From Sphaeroforma arctica JP610 (taxonomy: Eukaryota > Opisthokonta > Ichthyosporea > Ichthyophonida), in the NCBI RefSeq assembly GCF_001186125.1, contig NW_014040423.1:115843-138725 (forward strand): 22,883 bases of DNA, read 5' to 3'. Each line of letters begins with the position of its first letter. The stretch's first letter is position 1. The notes under the pieces are model-generated. The model was not told the origin of the DNA. It did no database searches and worked only from the letters and a program-made list of their open reading frames with translations. The position numbers and the translations under genes are program-made. Positions 1 through 8,900 of this stretch are shown one piece after another.

Positions 1-23
1 ATATACATATACATATACATATT

Positions 24-116
<93 letters not shown>
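1..116. repeat. ATACAT hexanucleotide plus (TA)n microsatellite
   Basis: Nearly perfect repeats of the hexamer ATACAT run over about 1-87, with one variant unit (ATTCAT), and then pass into pure (TA)n until about 115. This low-complexity tract lies directly downstream of the minus-strand exon that ends near 132. If that exon has the proposed splice donor, the tract lies inside its first intron. Confidence 0.95.
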
Positions 117-118
<2 letters not shown>

Positions 119-126
119 ATATATTA

Positions 127-636
127 CTAACCTAGTTCATAGTCGCTTTGCGTCCACACAGACGGCGACGTAGGGTATTTGAGTCTGCCGTTCCCTGATT
201 CTCTTCTCTTTGCTTCCTCACTTAACACCTCGCCAGCATTAACAGCAAGTGTAGAGGTTAACCCTACACCACCGGTTAGTATACTAATGATCTCCGAGTT
301 CGACTTGTCACTCTCGACTCCGTTATGTTCTGTAATATCTATACTGCACCTACTGTTCTCATTGGTATCCGCATGGGTACTGGTAGTGGTCTCTCCTTGG
401 TTGATAATAGAACTATCAACCCCATCTTCACCCAGGCGGTTCGTAGTTGTAGTGGTACTTGTACTATTCCCATCTGCTGTTACGTTATCACAGTCTAACG
501 TAACTAATTTGGTGAGCGCGCGAGCGTCGCGCTTACCACTTGCGGCTGGCAGTACGGGCGACGGCGAGGGTGCAAACAGATCTTGTAATTCGGGTAGGGA
601 CTCTACATTAGCCACCTTAAGCCTATCGAGCGACAT
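127..636 (-). CDS. Probable first coding exon of an unrecognised Ser/Thr/Asn-rich protein
   Basis: This minus-strand frame encodes 169 residues and I do not recognise the protein. The start ATG (complement of 634-636) sits in GCCATGTCG, a good eukaryotic start context. The N-terminus reads MSLDRLKVANVESLPELQDL and is followed by a Pro/Ser stretch, a poly-Thr run and an acidic Ser/Asn/Glu-rich middle, typical of a disordered protein. The in-frame stop at 127-129 may never be used: on the minus strand the sequence reads CTAG|GTTAGT, a good splice donor that would end the exon at 132 and send the gene leftward out of the window. No domain, signal peptide or membrane segment is visible. A frame also runs on the plus strand (179-784), but its composition, with long Val and Leu/Ser runs, looks like the mirror of this one. 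The gene faces away from the ubiquitin gene, so 640-1660 could be a shared divergent promoter region. That last point is inference. Confidence 0.5.
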   Translation of the reverse strand: MSLDRLKVANVESLPELQDLFAPSPSPVLPAASGKRDARALTKLVTLDCDNVTADGNSTSTTTTTNRLGEDGVDSSIINQGETTTSTHADTNENSRCSIDITEHNGVESDKSNSEIISILTGGVGLTSTLAVNAGEVLSEEAKRRESGNGRLKYPTSPSVWTQSDYELG

Positions 637-1662
637 GGCGTCAGATCTGTGTTATAGGTTACGTGTATATGAAGACAACTATACTTTTAAGAAGTACGCA
701 CGTTATATACGGCTTGTATTAAAATTCAATGGTCACACTGAAACCGGTTCATTTACAACGAAACTGAATGACGAACGGTCCTAAGTAGGCACGAAGCGGT
801 TGGCAAGTGTGCGACTATCTATCCGTTGCCTGTGTAATGAAGGTGTTACTAAACAATACCATAAACAGCTCGCTAGTAGGAGTGGTAGACAAGAGTAGTA
901 GTGAGCTATATGTATTTACCAACACTACAGTTTACACTACTACATATAAATAAATACATGAATTCTATGATGAGACTATCCAATCACATGAATATAATAA
1001 TTCGAGGGGTATTTATATGGGCTTTTTCCCATATCAGGAGAAGCTCTATTTACAATTAACTTTGAGTATTTTCACGGCCTCCTTCGGACGTTTTATTATA
1101 GTCCGATCAGCTGGATCAGCCATAAATAATTATTTTGAACTTTCATCTCTCTCATCTATAGAGAGAAGGTCGTGTATTATTTTATGCATGTGTACATATA
1201 TGTAAATACATATCTATGATATCATTACGGATGGGAACGATACAAGACTTGGGGCGTTCATAGATACCATCCACGAGTCTTTGAATTCGGTGTCGATTCC
1301 TTCTGCCTAGAGATGTCATTCAAATACTGTCAAAGAACCACACGATTGCCCTGATCCTTATCTGCCACACACGATATTGCGAACATGTGGGAAATAGAAG
1401 ATTTCACACTGACAAATGTCCCGAAACTTAGGACAATCACAGCCCATGATAATCCGCATTGTATTTTGTTCAACCAGCAATACGGCCATGATATTCACCT
1501 GCTAACAAGCTTAAAAAATGTCCTGGCTGTACCATTGAAATACGAACTGGCCATAGCTTAAATATGATGTACCATCCACTTTATATCCCATTTCATTACC
1601 GACGAGGTCAAGGTGCTGCAATTGACACAGACACACATACTACGAACAACCAACTAGTCACC
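637..1662. other. Intergenic region between divergent genes
   Basis: No convincing gene was seen. The region is AT-rich with scattered short open frames. A 58-codon ATG frame at 1385-1561 has an ordinary amino-acid composition but no recognisable motif and no splice partner that I can support. The sequence TTTATATCC near 1579-1587 lies about 80 bases before the ubiquitin start and could serve as a TATA-like element, but this is weak. Confidence 0.4.
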
Positions 1663-1894
1663 ATGCAATTGTTTATAAAGACGATTACCGGCAAGACCAC
1701 ATGTCTGGTAGTGGAGCCTGTGGACACCATTGTCAACATAAAAGCAAAAGTTCACGAGAAGGAGGGCATTCCCTTCGACCAGCAACGCCTCATCTACAGT
1801 GGAAAGCAATTGGAAAACGACCGAACCCTTTGGGATTATAATATCCAAGACAAAGCGACTGTACACCTGGTCCTGCGGCTGCGTGGTGGTAACG
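1663..1894 (+). CDS. Tandem ubiquitin gene, exon 1
   Basis: Encodes ubiquitin unit 1 plus Asn77 and the first base of codon 78. The donor is AACG|GTAAGC at 1895. Without splicing the frame would run on to 2022 through a tail with no resemblance to ubiquitin. Confidence 0.75.
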
Positions 1895-2561
1895 GTAAGC
1901 GGTGCATGAATGTCTTTTACATCAGATCTGTTGTAGCGCCGGAGAACTATACCTGTGTATTTGTGAATACTCTTACAGTCAGTTTCTCGTGTAGTGAGTT
2001 AATCGTACGAAATCTATACTGAACGTGCCATGCAAATTCTGAGTAGCTATAAATACATCTCTCGGTAGGGCGATATGCACTCACTCACTTCCACCTATTG
2101 TCCCTGTGTAAGATACTAACTGTCCAATGCATTTTAACCGTCTATTTATTAATATATCTCTCGGCCGCTAAATTTTCCTACTTCCACCTATGTCTACTCT
2201 CACCTGTGCATTTTATCCCTTTTTAAAACAAGAATTTTATCCATCTATTTATTGGTATCACCCGCCCGTTGTACTTGCCTACTCTTACTTATGCCTGTGC
2301 CGTATGTGCACAGACGCCAACTGCCCAATGCATGTCATCGTCAAAACGGTGATGGGCAAGACTGTAGTGCTGCAAGTGACTCCACGGGACACAATCGATA
2401 TCGTAAAGACAAAGCTTAAGCAGAAGATTACAACACCCGAGCACCACATGCGACTTATCTATGCCGGGATACAGTTGGAAGACAATCACACCATCGCCGG
2501 ATGTCAGATAAAAGAAGGTGCTATAATCCATCTCGTACTGCGTCTGCGTGGAGGTGTGTGA
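1663..2561 (+). CDS. Tandem divergent ubiquitin (two ubiquitin domains, spliced)
   Basis: Two exons (1663-1894 and 2314-2561) join in frame to give 159 residues. Residues 1-76 are a ubiquitin fold with 54 of 76 positions identical to canonical ubiquitin by my count. It keeps K6, K11, K27, K29, K33, K48, I44, V70 and the LRLRGG tail, but has Asp at 63 (Lys at 64). A six-residue linker, NDANCP, follows. Residues 83-158 are a second, more divergent ubiquitin with about 38 of 76 identities, Ile at 48 and Glu at 63. It also ends in LRLRGG, followed by one extra residue (Val) and a stop. Family knowledge: ubiquitin C-terminal hydrolases cut after GG to free conjugatable units, and a one-residue tail is typical of polyubiquitin precursors. 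A linker between units is not typical and recalls tandem ubiquitin-like modifiers such as ISG15 or FAT10, though those are vertebrate and this one looks independent. The ATG at 1663 was chosen because it matches ubiquitin Met1 and has a CACCATG context; an in-frame ATG at 1564 would add 33 unlikely residues. Alternatively these are two separate diverged ubiquitin genes. Confidence 0.75.
1895..2313 (+). other. Predicted intron of the tandem ubiquitin gene
   Basis: This 419-base intron has donor GTAAGC and acceptor GTGCACAG. Removing it joins G to AC as Asp78, and the frame then enters the second ubiquitin without a stop. The matched phase is the main support; no transcript is available. Confidence 0.6.
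2314..2561 (+). CDS. Tandem ubiquitin gene, exon 2
   Basis: Encodes the rest of the linker (DANCP) and ubiquitin unit 2, starting at Met 2328-2330 and ending RLRGG-V-stop (TGA 2559-2561). The same ATG at 2328 could start an independent mono-ubiquitin-like protein of 77 residues if the intron call is wrong. The unit lacks lysines at 48 and 63, so K48 or K63 chains could not be built on it. Confidence 0.75.
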
Positions 2562-2616
2562 TGCGCTCGTGGAGGTGTGTGATGCGCTCGTGGAGGTGTG
2601 TGATGCGCTCGTGGAG
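2547..2616 (+). repeat. 21-bp tandem repeat spanning the ubiquitin C-terminus and stop
   Basis: Three copies of a 21-bp unit start at 2547, 2568 and 2589, followed by a 7-base partial copy. The first copy carries the codons Arg-Gly-Gly-Val-stop of the ubiquitin gene. Because 21 is a multiple of three, the later copies repeat the same Arg-Gly-Gly-Val-stop in the same frame downstream of the real stop. Confidence 0.9.
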
Positions 2617-2660
2617 CATTTGAGGTCAGAAACTGTCGAGCAGGCTCCAAAAGAAGCGCT

Positions 2661-2741
2661 GCTGAAAAGGGTTGCAAGTTGTAAGTCCGCTGAAAAGGGT
2701 TGCAAGTTGTAAGTCCGCTGAAAGGGTTGCAAGTTGTAAGT
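2661..2741 (+). repeat. 28-bp tandem repeat, three copies
   Basis: Units begin with GCTGAAAAGGG at 2661, 2689 and 2717; the third lacks one A and the final bases. The repeat lies in the probable 3' untranslated region of the ubiquitin gene. GTTGTAAGT recurs in each copy, so each carries a donor-like AAGT motif, though no exon is visible there. Confidence 0.9.
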
Positions 2742-3349
2742 TTCTTTACAAGTCTATAAAGCACTCCTACCTTTATTACATACATCCTTTCCAATTGCAA
2801 GTATGAAGACACGATTGACGAGTCTTCGTTATAAAATTACATAGTTCGCCTGGGTTCTATTGGTTATATGCTGTATTGCAATGCTAGCCTTGGTTAGTTG
2901 CAAGTATGCTCTTTTAATCACATGATATTATACGGGTGTAATGACTGTAGTCAGCTGAAGTATGAAAGTTGTAATAATTTGTGGTGTTTGGAAGGTATAC
3001 TATATCTGCCTCTGAAATTATACATCACAGTCAGTCCATACTCTACGATAAGATTTGTTCGTAACTGCTATTTGATTGAAAGAGATTGTTACAATATGCA
3101 ACTTTGAAAAAGGTAGTTTCCCCGATATAAGCGCCGCTACGTTTACAGCAGGTGTCTTCGTCCTAACACTATACTATCCCTCCCAAATTCAACTGAAAAG
3201 GGAAGCTTGAATCCATATTATCTTTATTATTATTTTAAAAAGTTACATAATTCGCCTGGATTCTGTTAGCGTGCAATGTACGTCTTCAGAAGTTCAGGGA
3301 TCAGTCCGAAAAGTAATCTGCAAAAGTAAAAAAAAATAGTCAACTGCGG

Positions 3350-3357
3350 TATAAAAG
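3350..3357 (+). promoter_or_regulatory. Isolated TATA-box-like motif
   Basis: The sequence reads TATAAAAG, a textbook TATA box, followed by a purine-rich stretch. The next supported plus-strand coding region starts almost 2 kb downstream, so the motif could drive a noncoding transcript, a distal leader exon, or nothing. It is reported only because the match is exact. Confidence 0.2.
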
Positions 3358-3660
3358 GCAGACAGGCAGAATTGCATCTCAAAATACAGCTGTGTGGACT
3401 GTGGAGTGTGGAGTGTGGACTGCTATCACATATATTTATTTATTATAAAACACATTATATAACATTTGTTTCTAATATATATATAAATGCCTCCGTATTT
3501 TTATTTATTTTAAATTAGAACAACACAATAGGGATAATCATAATATTTACTATTTACTTCAAGCGTGTGATCACTGGAGCACTACTGGGATAAATACAAC
3601 AATTCATATTTCACCAGACGCCACGCTAATAAAAATTTGAGTAAATATATAATTACGGTC

Positions 3661-3714
3661 CTCTGAAGTCGGAAGAACTGATGAGAACTCTGAAGTCGGA
3701 AGAACTGATGAGAA
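3661..3714. repeat. 27-bp direct repeat, two copies
   Basis: Two exact 27-bp copies beginning CTCTGAAGTCGGAAG lie at 3661-3687 and 3688-3714, followed by the first bases of a third. On the minus strand the repeat falls inside an open frame (3604-3888) as a nine-residue duplication, but that frame has no other support. Confidence 0.9.
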
Positions 3715-5306
3715 CTCTGAAGGCTTTGAGTTTGATGAGATGAAAATAATTATTTTTTCAAAAAAGGGAATGCTTTTCTCTGATGTGCGATGTCTGATCA
3801 CTGTTGAAGGTGAGACGTTGGTGAGACAATAAGCAAATGTTCCAATGTTGCGCGTCCAATTTTTGACTTTTGTTTCTTCGCCGGTCAAAAGGGGGAGGGG
3901 AGTTAACCCTCCAAAAATACTATAAAAAAAGCATATGTAGCCTCCTAAAGCCTCCTAAATTGTACAAAAGTGTCACTGTCATGTCAGAAGAATTTTTTTC
4001 TCCTTTTCATCTTTTCTCTTCACTTTCTCTCTCTTCTATGGCCCAGTGGCCCGCCCTCCTGGCCTAGGCCCTGGGCCTGGGGCCAGGGGCCCTGTGTGTA
4101 CGTGTGGGTGTGTGTGTGACTTTGTGTGTATAGCTGTGTATATGTGTGTGAGTTGTGATTACGAAAAATAATGCGCTGGAAGTCCGTATTCGCAATTGAC
4201 ACAGGAGCACACTCCATCATATGATCATATCCCTATTTTTAAACTTGCTCAAATCCAATGCCAGGACTTAAGGGCGCCGCTCCCCACAAGACTTCAAAGG
4301 CTCAGACTCAGAGCCTCATAGGCCCAGGGTTCAGACCTTCAGGCCCCAGTTTTAGTGACCCAGTCGCCCAGAGCCCCAGACAAGGTGTCTTCAAAATTAT
4401 TTAGTGTTTTTTTTGGTTTTATTTTTATTTTTAAAAGAAAACAAACAAAACAAAAACAAATTGGGTTGGTTTGCGAATTTCGGGATCCGCGATCGCATAT
4501 CGATAGGAAAAATCTGTGGCAAAATAAGGTTTTCTATTCCCACCTCGAGTCCTCACTCTTTCATCCTAACCTTTTTGCGTTAGAACGTATAGACTTGAAC
4601 AAATATACGTTACGTTTCACGTTTAAATCGTTTTGGTCCTAAAATAAGAAGTATAGGTGCACTACCAGAGCCCTTAGGTTATATTAATTTTAATAGTCAA
4701 TAGAGAAAGACCGAGCAAAGTGAACAATAGGTGCAATATTCTCAGTCTTTTGACCCCCTACTAAACCGTCCAACAACTAGATACGCGTTTACGTTTAACT
4801 GACAATTTGGACCCCTTTTTTAAAAACGGAACAAGGTTATTTATATATGCTTATTTATACTTTTTATTTAAATAGCCTTCATCCTGGGAGTGCTTGACTC
4901 CAATAACCAAACCTATTTCGGAAGGAGTTGTACTAAATTATGACTATTTATAATGAGAACAAATGTTCATGATGGAATTAACATTAGCCAGCACGGAACG
5001 ATTCGAATCAGCCACATAAACTTGTGTTATTCATTAGTAAATACATGCTTTTAACTCTCGTGAATAATATATATATCCTTGTGCGTAGATACGATACTAT
5101 TATTAGTAGAAAATTATTTAAACAAAATACCATTGTGCGAAGACATAGTATCGCCGTTATTAGTCCTGTTTGTGAGTAGCTATTCTATCGTGTATCTCCT
5201 TAACACTGGTGACAATCAATATACACCCCTTCACCCTTGTGTTTGTGGTCCATTCGTCTATACCACTACTAGTAGTGTACCTCTATCACACTACAACGAC
5301 ACCGAC

Positions 5307-5973
5307 ATGTCCAATAAGGGAACCGGGCAATACACCAGCACCTTCGTCCATTCCTCCCCAGTCATTCGGGAAGATGAGGAGTTAGTACTATCACCTAATC
5401 GAAACACCTCACCAACCTGGAATAAGCGTATAGTGCCCGTCATCAGCGCTGAATTGGCCGACACTTCTGATGAGGATGAGGAGGTTAAGGGTAGTCGCAG
5501 TGCGGCAGAGACGGTTACATCGACGTCTAATACCCGGCCTACTAATACTCGCGTGAAATCGCAAGTATCCATGCCGGCCCTGATGTACGATCAGCAGAGA
5601 CACTCCCCGCCCATGGGCAAACGTGACGGCAGTATGGGACAAAGAACTTATCCTCTCTCGTCTAGTGTATCAATGGAATGTATGCAACCGCATAGCATCA
5701 GTAGCTTTTCCAGCGATGGCATGATGCATACACATGGAGATAAAGACAAAGATAGTAATAGGAGTAGTGGGAATCCAAGCCCCACTAAGACCTTCCCAAC
5801 GTCGAGCTCGGAGGGGAAGCTGAGTGATATGAATGTACGGGGCAGTGGTCGCTTTGCCAACCGGAATATGGGCATGATACGCACACCCACGCTTGAGCTG
5901 AAGAAGCTTACGGATGAGGATAAGAAGAAGAGTGAGAAGCAGCTGCATGACACGCTTACGGCGATCAAGCAAG
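5307..5973 (+). CDS. PFKFB: PFKFB exon 1: N-terminal extension
   Basis: Encodes residues 1-222 plus one base. The protein is low in hydrophobics, with an acidic patch (TSDEDEEVKG), SPTK and RTPT sites, and a Lys/Glu-rich helix-like end. The donor is CAAG|GTGTGG at 5974, weaker than the others. The leftover G joins AC of exon 2 as Asp223 and keeps frame. Alternatively it is a separate single-exon gene ending at the TAG at 5991-5993. Confidence 0.6.
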
Positions 5974-8900
5974 GTGTGGAGACTAGGGGGTAGTTAGATA
6001 GCCAGTTATAGGAAGTTGGGATGGTAGATATATATTATGGTGCGTGCATGTTGATTAGTTACGTGTGTGTGCATTACATAGCTAGATAGGTGATCGTATA
6101 GAGTTGTGATCTCAGATATGTGATGTGATGTGTTGTGCATGTCAATTATCCAAGAGCTGTTTAGGGTTGGTGGCTGTGGATCTGCTTGGAGGTGAGTTAG
6201 TCTAGAGTCTGTGATGAGTTGCAGTGTTATGTGTCTACATAGGCAAGGTATAGTACGTAGTAAGATACTTAGACTGCCTCTCCTTATCGCATGTAGTAGT
6301 AGGATATCTTTCTTGGTTAGACCATCTGAGTGGGTGCGTGTGCAAGTGTATATACATGCATGTGCCTCATTGCGTTAGTGTTATGTGTCTGCATAGGCAA
6401 AGCACATTACGCAATGAACATTTCGACTGTCCCTCCATACTGCATATATTAGTTGGATAGATTTCTTTATAAGACCAACTGAGTGGGTGTGCATGTGCAT
6501 ATACATGCAATGCATGTTTATTGCGTTAGTGCTGTGTGTCTACATAGTTAAGATGTAGTACGTAGTGAGGGTACATAGACTATTTCTCCTTGTCGTATAT
6601 ATTAGTTGGATAGCTTTTGTATCAGCACATCTGAGTGTGTGGGTGTGCATGTATACATGCACCTGTCGCATTACGTTATTGTGACATGGCATCCGCCGTC
6701 ACTCTGAGTGTACTGATAAGCTGTACGGCGTTCTACATACATACTATGTGCATCGACCTATAGGTTGTGTCTGTTATCACGTGGATGGCCATATATAGTG
6801 TTTTGATTTACATACGTCTGCATATATTAGTACATGCATGTGTGAACATCCGTGCTTTATCACATGGTAAACTTGTGCTCAAATCTGTTTATGCTATGTT
6901 GTATGTATTCTATATGCGCCTTGGTTCATGCTGATCTCTGTATACGACTGTACATATTGCTACACAATGCCTTACGGGGTGTATATGCATATATATATAT
7001 ATATATTTATATAGATTCGTATTATATATCCATATATATATATATTAATATAGATTCATATATATATATATAAATATATATATGTGTGTGTGTGTATGAA
7101 TGTGTGTATGTATGTATACATATATACTTATAGACAATTACAAATATATATGCATATCTATATATGTGTGTGTGTGTGTTTGTATGAAGGTATATATGTA
7201 TGTATACAAATATACTTACAGACAATTACAAATATATATATATATGTATATATATATACAAACACATACGGTATACGTTTATATATATACATATATATAT
7301 ATATAATATATGTATGTATATATATATATACATTTATATATGTATATATATGTGTGTGTGTGTATGGGCTAGGTGTGTATGTGGTGTTCATGTTTTATTT
7401 ATCTCCATATATGTACATGTACATCCATAGTCATAAATATATGAAGAAGTGGGTCTTGGAGGATGTTTATTAATTACAATTTTTCATTTGTAGATTAATA
7501 TATATATATATATATATGGGATGGTTATCTGTGTCTGTGTTGCTTTTCAATGGCTCTTGAATAGGAGTGTTCTATGCGAAAGAATACAACCGTAGTATAA
7601 TGTATAGCCACTAAAGCTTTGTATTGGAAATATCCTGGTTGGAAGTCGGTGATTTCTGGATGTTAACTCACATGGTCGTATGGAGGATGATAGATGGGGC
7701 TATGCCCGAGTGTTTCTTTATCGGCTCCTGAGCTATAGTATTACTAATACTATTACTATTACTAGCAGTATTTGTATTACTATTTCTATTAGTGTTATAT
7801 ACTATCAGTGGTAGTATTAGTATATTATTATCAGTGTTATATTACCTTTAGTGTTAGTATTACTGTTACTATTTTCTATATCTATTCCACATCACATGCA
7901 TTCACCCCCGTGTGTCTCTCCGCAGACATACACATGCAGCGCCTGTCCGGTGACAAGAAGGTCGTCGTGTTCATGTGCGGCCTACCCGCACGCGGAAAGA
8001 GTTTCATCTCCAAGAAGTTGGCCCGATATCTAAGGTATGTACTGATGGGCCCTGTGAGCTGCACTGTGGGGGATTATAATAAAGTACCCTTACTTACTTT
8101 TTAGGGTATAGGGTTTTGTAGAATCCCCTGTGGTATAAAGTTTAGGGTTTGTACTGCTCACTATTAGTCCTACTGGGTTTGAGTGTACTCCGCACTAATC
8201 TCACTGGTTCAAGTGTCCTTGCGTACTTTTAAGGTTCAAGGGTTTTTTTATAACACCCTCGGCTTCTTCACTGCAGGGGGTGTTGTGGTATATAGTTTAG
8301 GGTTTGCTGTTGTACTGCTCATTGTTAGTCCTACTGGGTTTGCGTGTACTCCGCACTAGTCCCACTGGTCCAAGTGCCCTTGCGGACTTTTAGGGTTTAG
8401 GGTTCTTTAGTCCTGGCGTGCTTGTCCGGTGTCTCTGTCTGGAGCATTGGCCCTGCCAGTGGACGCAAGTGAGAGCTAAGCTGCTGCTGCATAGGCTCAG
8501 TCCTCTTGCTATGGCCCCCATGTTCCGTACTCGTGCAACAGGTGGTGTTCTCCCATTACGTTTTGACCTATCAAGCACTCACACATAGCATGTGCTTGCG
8601 ATCGATATTACTACCTGTTTTATTTGTTTTCAATGTCGTAAATTACATCTGCGGTCACAGGTGGATGGGGTATGGCACGGAGGTGTTCAATGTCGGAAAC
8701 CTCCGTCGCAAAAGGAAGCAGAAGGAGGCGCACTCTGCCAATTTCTTCGACCCGAATAATCAAAATGCCAAAGATGAGAGAGACCGCCTGGCATTGGATG
8801 TTTTGGATCACGCCATCGATTGGCTGCAAAATGAAAATGGCCAGGTAGCTATACACGACGCAACAAATTCCAATGTCCAGCGTAGGTATGAATTCTATTT

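Larger units (their letters stand above)
2742..5306. other. Intergenic region, 2.6 kb, no supported gene
   Basis: The region is AT-rich and I saw no coding gene in it. Three features stand out. A near-identical pair of short segments (2837-2861 and 3243-3265, sharing TTCGCCTGG flanked by TTACATA and TTCT) suggests a dispersed duplication. A GC-rich patch of GGCC/GGGCC motifs lies at 4039-4096, and a CCAG-rich patch at about 4260-4385. A T-rich then A-rich tract at 4405-4461 could fold back on itself. The open frame at 5079-5306, upstream of the PFKFB start, is AT-rich and probably 5' leader. Confidence 0.5.
5974..7925 (+). other. PFKFB intron 1, repeat-rich
   Basis: A 1952-base intron with acceptor CTCTCCGCAG. 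It holds no gene. It contains three copies of a 152-bp repeat, a TA/TG-rich microsatellite block and an imperfect ATT/ACT trinucleotide region at about 7735-7882 just before the acceptor. Confidence 0.55.

Noticed and set aside
179-784. Plus-strand open frame of 201 codons
   Set aside because: It mirrors the minus-strand frame at 127-636. Its Val and Leu/Ser runs come from the opposite strand's Thr/Asn/Glu codons, and it lacks a splice or promoter context.
1290-1440. Short Cys/His-containing frame reading like a zinc knuckle
   Set aside because: The spacing does not fit a standard knuckle, the frame is short and no flanking element parts were seen. A worn retroelement trace is possible but unsupported.
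3604-3888. Minus-strand frame of 94 codons with a nine-residue duplication
   Set aside because: The duplication is explained by a 27-bp DNA repeat, and no domain or splice context supports a gene.
4991-5015. ATTCGAATC resembling a tRNA T-loop/B box
   Set aside because: No acceptor stem, anticodon arm or A box could be placed upstream at the right distance.
7022-7473. Several Tyr/Ile/Cys-rich frames on both strands
   Set aside because: They are translations of TA/TG/TATG microsatellites in intron 1.
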